A DNA stretch of 34,296 nt from a virus. Every line of letters starts with the position of its first letter. Position 1 is the stretch's first letter. The DNA lies in IMG/VR virus record IMGVR_UViG_3300009425_002174, positions 1 through 34,296 of that record; one strand, written 5' to 3'. Positions 30,901-34,296 of this stretch are shown in pieces. A program made the translations under genes and the position numbers. The notes beneath the pieces are model-generated. The model ran no database searches, was not told the origin of the DNA, and saw only the letters and a program-made list of their open reading frames with translations.

Positions 30901-33900
30901 TGAATTAAAGGCCAAGGGCTTGGGGACTGTGGGCGCCCATACTGATCTTGATGATTTTAGATCGAGGGCTGATGCTTCCGTATCTGGTATCTCTGATCCA
31001 AAACAGAAGGCTGCCGCACAGAAGGCAGTCGATCAACAGATATCAGCCGCTGAAGCCCTTCGTAGCCTCAAGGGTCCAGATAGCGGGATTTTAGGTAAGA
31101 AAAGTACAGATTTGAAAAGAGATGTATCAAAGGTTACGTCTGGAGATATTGCGGGACTTGAAAAATTATTTAAAGACGTAAAAATTGACATTCCAGATTT
31201 AACTTTTTTGCCAGATGATATGCGGGAGTCGATATTAAGACAGATCGCAGAGGCGGCGGGTAAGGGTGTCAGCTTTGAAGATTTGGAAAAGATTACCAAG
31301 CCTATTGAAGAATCCGCTAGAGAATACCAAAAGACAACAGATGAAATGACAAAGGGGAATCAGGCATATCTTAATGCATACACCGCCTACTTGAATGAAG
31401 TAAAAGCCCAGTATAATGAAGAGGTAAAGTTTAGAAATAGTATTTTTGCAGCACAAGAAAAGGCTATAGATAGAGAGTTAAGGGCCAGAAACATCATCAA
31501 TAAATCATTGGGGCTAGATGCGGCGATTCAAGACAGGGGCGCAAAAGAAGCCAGAAGAAAAGCCAAGGCTCAATCCGATTTAGGTGCTGCGGGAGTGGGG
31601 ATAGCTGCTGGCGACACCGGAACGTTAGAAGCAGAACGAAAAAGACTAGGCAAACAATATAGAGATCAGGCCGAAGATATAAGAAATAGCGATCTGGGTC
31701 CAACAGGACAAGGGCAAGCTAAAAAAGCACAAGAAGAAACTTTAAAACGGTTAAATGCTGTCAATAAAGAGCTTGGAAGGATGGCGGATCAGAGCGATAG
31801 AGTTAATGATATCTTTAGTGAAATGGATAGAAATGCCGAAGCTATAGAAAGTGAAAGACAAAAAAGAGAACAAGTTACCAGCGTTATAGAAGATTTTGTT
31901 GTGGGGGGTCAGCAGACCAGAAAGGCTTTGGTTGATTCCGCTAATGGTATAAGGCAGGCATTTGCTAGCGGGACTTTACAAAATCAATCAGAGGAACAAA
32001 GATCCGCAACCGTAGGGTTGCTGGATAAATTGTCTGATGTGCCTTTGCTTAATGGGTTTACCGGTAAAGAAATTAAACAAGAGTTGGTGTTTAGAGACGC
32101 TATCAAAATGGGGCTTGATCCTAAAATAGCAGAAATGCTTGCTACTGCCACAAGCAAAGAGCAACAGCTTATTGATTCTAACGAGCGCTTAGGTTTTGAA
32201 CTTCATCTGCTTACGCAAGAAATAGCGGGGGCTGCACAAGGGTTATCTCCTCTTGAGAATCCGGGGATGATTGACCTCGGCATGAATAAAGGTGGAATGG
32301 TTTATAAGGCTAGTGGTGGAAGTATATTTAAACCAAGGGGGACAGACACTGTTCCGGCCATGCTCAGTCCGGGCGAGTTTGTTATCAGGAAGTCTGCTGT
32401 TGATAGTATTGGGGCTGATAATTTAGCTGCTATGAATAATGGTACAAATTATCTTGATAAAGGGGGACAGGCACATGTTCATACACCATCCGATATTATA
32501 CGCGCTCGCAAGGCACATGAAAAATATAAACAAGGTATGGGTGAATTTTTCTTAGGTTGGACCGTTGACGATTTTGACGAAGAGGCTTGGCTTGCTGGTA
32601 GTGGTCCAGATTTTTCTGGTGATGCCAAAATAAGAGCGGGAACGGCTGCGGCAAAAGGTTTTATGGGCGTGACGGAGGGCCAACCTCAAAGCGGTCCTAG
32701 TAGTTATGGGTGGTCGGAAAAAGCAGATGTAATACAGGGGACGACTCCAATAAGCCCGGCTGAAAAAATGCTTGGCCTTACGAGAGGTACTAAATCTGAG
32801 GATCATTATTCCAATGCTGGTGAGGGTAGTAAAGTTCCCGGTAGCATGTCTAGGGCGGAGCAGGCGGCGCAGGGCGCTGGTTCGGCCCTTCTTGGCGGTG
32901 TTGATGGTTTTTTTGGGCTGGGTAATTATGCAGAAAGTAGCCAAGAACGCCGTCGTCAAGAGGGTAATCAACGGGCAAACGTTCAAACTAATAAATCGCA
33001 AATGAAATTCGATCAAGAAGAGCTAGAGGCTAAGAAAAAAGTTCAGTCCGAACAAGACGCCCTTCATATAGCTAGGTTTAAGTCGATGAGCGATCAAACG
33101 TCGATAGGAAGATATTACCAAAAAACTGGCGATCTTAAAGGCACCCTAAAATATGAACAAAATCAATTGGCTGCTCAAAGACAGGCAAACTCTCTCTCAT
33201 CAAAGACTGAGAGAAAAAAGATACAAGCTGAAATAGAGGAAATGAAAGAATACTCTGACCAAGTAAGTTACAACATGTCTGTAGACACTGAAGGGGTTCC
33301 GATACAACAGGGATTGAAAGATCAAGACGGAACTGCTCACCAACAAAAAAGCATACTTCAACAACAAGCTGAAAATAGAAGTAATGCTTTTACGGCGTAT
33401 ACAATGTCCATGCTGAAAAATAGCTCAAGGCTAGGGTATAATACTGATGTGGTTTCTCAAGAAGAACGTGATAGGATATTTGGTGAATATAGTAGCCATT
33501 TAAATAATCCAGATGCGGAATTGCAAAAAGAATATGAGAAAGCCCAAGAAGCGGTGAGAAGCCACTGGCGTACCGAACAGATGGGGAAAAGCGCAAAAGA
33601 AAACAAAGAGGCTGCCGCAGCCAAGAAAAGAGTAACCGACGAATTTGCTCCCAAAGGTGAAACGTCTGGTTTGGAGAGTGTGAAGATGGGCGGCGGTGTG
33701 GCCGCGCCCCTTGAAGATAAATCACTTGTAGACGATATACTTAGCAAGGCTGAATCTTATGATTCTAGTGAAAAGTCTAAGCTTAAAAATGTTGTTGACC
33801 AAGATCAAGCAACCACTGCCCAAAGAAAGAAACATGAAGACGTTATGGCGAAAAATGCGATAAGTGTCGCTAAAGCAGAAAAAGACCGGGCAGATAAAAA

Positions 33901-34296
33901 ACTAGAACACGAAAAACGAAGCGGTGATACTGGTATAATGTTTGGTAGTGATGATGCTAAAAATGCATATTTAGCTAGAGAAGACGCGCGTAAAAAGAGA
34001 AAAGAGGGAATGGGGCATGTTAAATTTGGCTCACATCTCATGGGAGAGGATTTTCTGGCATATAGAAACTATATTATTGGTGGTGGTTCCGCCAATGATA
34101 AGACAGCTAAGAAGCTTCTCGCGGAAGGAAAGAAAAAACAACAAACTGCCACACTTCCCGCTGCCGCCCCCGCTGCCGCCCCCGGTGAAGGTTTAGAAGA
34201 ATTTATAGCAAGAAAGGGAAGAGAAAATGAGTTTCAGGCGAGCATGGGGATGGAGCCGGGTAGACCAACAAGCATAAGTACAGGATTTACCCCGTC
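27902..34296 (+). CDS. Tape measure protein, C-terminal part (partial, at least 2131 codons)
   Basis: Same frame as the N-terminal part, starting directly after TAG (GTG 27902; next ATG 27965 has no clear ribosome site) and open to the window end. Order: a lysine-rich segment; a PD-(D/E)XK-like stretch (28381-28535); a second DTVPAMLTPGEFVI motif (about 28690); a glycine/alanine-rich hydrophobic region with a likely membrane helix (GFALAAVFLVLVAGLAIAAG, 29492-29551); long coiled coil (about 30000-32250); a third DTVPAMLSPGEFVIRK motif (about 32345); then a charged, Gln-rich C-terminal region with an AAAPAAAPG linker near 34160. This is the expected content of a long tape measure. Translation could occur by amber readthrough or by a separate start. 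Confidence 0.75.
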   Translation, partial: MISGEKSTVGGKKIATGTLTPMLKAEQLAKTYADEDTYGAAFLRPEARGKSFAGRINKSNLVVAVKDAMTKTGIAHGGSKMVNAAATKKIVDTYASRNTFKVNAGSLEKLESEKLEDTILNGVVKTAKKGASQLNSSLGIQGSGNIAKSLKSANIDQVIGNLFELILTNAGAPYGAPDKDLPNAPFDFPSGLGNSLAKKFGIPAKSKSEAKSYFSEPNIATLNKKVQNELKNETTEELARVFNVMKAAKAGRRVNANKGGAASDTVPAMLTPGEFVINKSAASSIGRGNLDRMNEKGVTGFAAGGAVTTGRNNYGVMPTGGMRVGIGAGDSVELKAKKLAAALQKMGFSTEKINAIMPKFSQNLKEGDSNAEALEKAMQDLKLGVKNVTKEYQREQKEIQESNAARDKEQIKMSKRAAGAGMVGAGAQRVSRVAGSAQGLMMMGVMIGSVTSQMSGLNDATKSAINQTVAAGAAIAMIGGMVVEMGASLVSAAANSVESAASLAAAGADATEAGASLAVTAALGPLAIAGFALAAVFLVLVAGLAIAAGAAFYFSRKAKAEADEFGKAAQKFRDEFAKTGEGMAGIIENVRKQSQKEEESRQEAVKGASMFGGSAAKAVGATDEEAAAASGGAWAGAVEGYMMGSLGGNPLLFASGLTGAAVGATYGGRSGAEGEMEDAIPERQKLENDRVASLKAQLTIEKKLISSLKDFDGRLNEIDLLDSLTPDKRVRARLDAQEKFRAKTPKFDPRGKESPLANLKEARQAAIENVGKDSEDAKTLQSMELEDLNKLDFSNFDLDPLVIARLESSLTDLNRHTETAAKQTQESFKTLSEARQQIDFSAIKDFEELKSLKTDSTGDAATEANKNYAQSLRDSIAAIELESKIKEESLRYEAAQLKATAKKGSVEETRSIQLSKQADAQAVATGKLTKQLEDSEKSMTEVALFRIEADKLAAAAATALRNSLYDAAEALAGLEERTKSFQDQETAIKDLGGLRSNKTTELKAKGLGTVGAHTDLDDFRSRADASVSGISDPKQKAAAQKAVDQQISAAEALRSLKGPDSGILGKKSTDLKRDVSKVTSGDIAGLEKLFKDVKIDIPDLTFLPDDMRESILRQIAEAAGKGVSFEDLEKITKPIEESAREYQKTTDEMTKGNQAYLNAYTAYLNEVKAQYNEEVKFRNSIFAAQEKAIDRELRARNIINKSLGLDAAIQDRGAKEARRKAKAQSDLGAAGVGIAAGDTGTLEAERKRLGKQYRDQAEDIRNSDLGPTGQGQAKKAQEETLKRLNAVNKELGRMADQSDRVNDIFSEMDRNAEAIESERQKREQVTSVIEDFVVGGQQTRKALVDSANGIRQAFASGTLQNQSEEQRSATVGLLDKLSDVPLLNGFTGKEIKQELVFRDAIKMGLDPKIAEMLATATSKEQQLIDSNERLGFELHLLTQEIAGAAQGLSPLENPGMIDLGMNKGGMVYKASGGSIFKPRGTDTVPAMLSPGEFVIRKSAVDSIGADNLAAMNNGTNYLDKGGQAHVHTPSDIIRARKAHEKYKQGMGEFFLGWTVDDFDEEAWLAGSGPDFSGDAKIRAGTAAAKGFMGVTEGQPQSGPSSYGWSEKADVIQGTTPISPAEKMLGLTRGTKSEDHYSNAGEGSKVPGSMSRAEQAAQGAGSALLGGVDGFFGLGNYAESSQERRRQEGNQRANVQTNKSQMKFDQEELEAKKKVQSEQDALHIARFKSMSDQTSIGRYYQKTGDLKGTLKYEQNQLAAQRQANSLSSKTERKKIQAEIEEMKEYSDQVSYNMSVDTEGVPIQQGLKDQDGTAHQQKSILQQQAENRSNAFTAYTMSMLKNSSRLGYNTDVVSQEERDRIFGEYSSHLNNPDAELQKEYEKAQEAVRSHWRTEQMGKSAKENKEAAAAKKRVTDEFAPKGETSGLESVKMGGGVAAPLEDKSLVDDILSKAESYDSSEKSKLKNVVDQDQATTAQRKKHEDVMAKNAISVAKAEKDRADKKLEHEKRSGDTGIMFGSDDAKNAYLAREDARKKRKEGMGHVKFGSHLMGEDFLAYRNYIIGGGSANDKTAKKLLAEGKKKQQTATLPAAAPAAAPGEGLEEFIARKGRENEFQASMGMEPGRPTSISTGFTP
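28792..28848 (+). repeat. Direct repeat copy 2 inside tape measure
   Basis: 57-nt copy encoding VTGFAAGGAVTTGRNNYGV. It follows the second DTVPAMLTPGEFVI motif, so motif plus repeat form a duplicated unit. Recombination between the copies would remove 1011 nt (337 codons) in frame, including the amber codon. Confidence 0.8.

Noticed and set aside
26240-34296. Genome-wide reassignment of TAG to a sense codon
   Set aside because: Nine genes here end in TAG, commonly just before or overlapping the next start. No annotated frame other than the tape measure contains an internal TAG, and no suppressor tRNA is in the window.

Overview
The window is the late (virion) half of a tailed double-stranded DNA phage, most likely a siphovirus-like phage of an uncultivated bacterium. 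The head-to-tail gene order is recognisable: terminase, portal, protease/scaffold, capsid, connector genes, tail tube, chaperone candidates and tape measure. No integrase, tRNA, CRISPR or insertion sequence was seen. The host cannot be named from the sequence. Genes are AT-leaning and tightly packed, often overlapping by ATGA, GTGA or TAATG. Only about 350-545 looks noticeably GC-rich.

Layout. (1) 1-2049 is a minus-strand leftward region. It holds small genes, two of them behind near-identical consensus sigma70-type promoters, an overlapping DUF1289 / zinc-ribbon gene pair, and two intergenic stretches. The left stretch carries four iteron-like repeats with inverted ends. (2) 2050-8163 is a plus-strand operon: a small ORF, a T4 gp55-like late sigma factor, an HTH/coiled-coil protein (small-terminase candidate), GDP-mannose 4,6-dehydratase, an HNH nuclease, an unknown, an ERCC4-type nuclease, a ClpP-like protease and the large terminase. 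(3) 8223-13420 is the head module: portal, fused protease-scaffold with an internal scaffold start, decoration-like protein and major capsid protein, closed by an intrinsic terminator. (4) 13518-19731 holds small virion proteins, a 1617-residue repeat-rich fibre and two small beta proteins. (5) 19739-26159 holds connector/neck genes, the tail tube and tail-assembly candidates. (6) 26240 to the window end is a giant tape-measure reading frame.

Regulation. A TGTG-TATA element resembling the T4 late promoter TATAAATA precedes many late transcription units (near 2005, 8167, 10356, 13494, 19380 and 22601, with a weaker one near 26162). This fits with the gp55-like sigma factor encoded at the head of the same strand.

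Most notable. The tape-measure frame is open for 8057 nt, from 26240 to the window edge, except for one amber codon at 27899-27901. TAG is an ordinary stop for nine other genes here. The amber lies in a segment bounded by two in-frame direct repeats 1011 nt apart, and that segment also carries a PD-(D/E)XK-like motif. Upstream of the tape measure are two overlapping, mutually exclusive RNA hairpins. Together these suggest a tape measure that is split, recoded or recently invaded.
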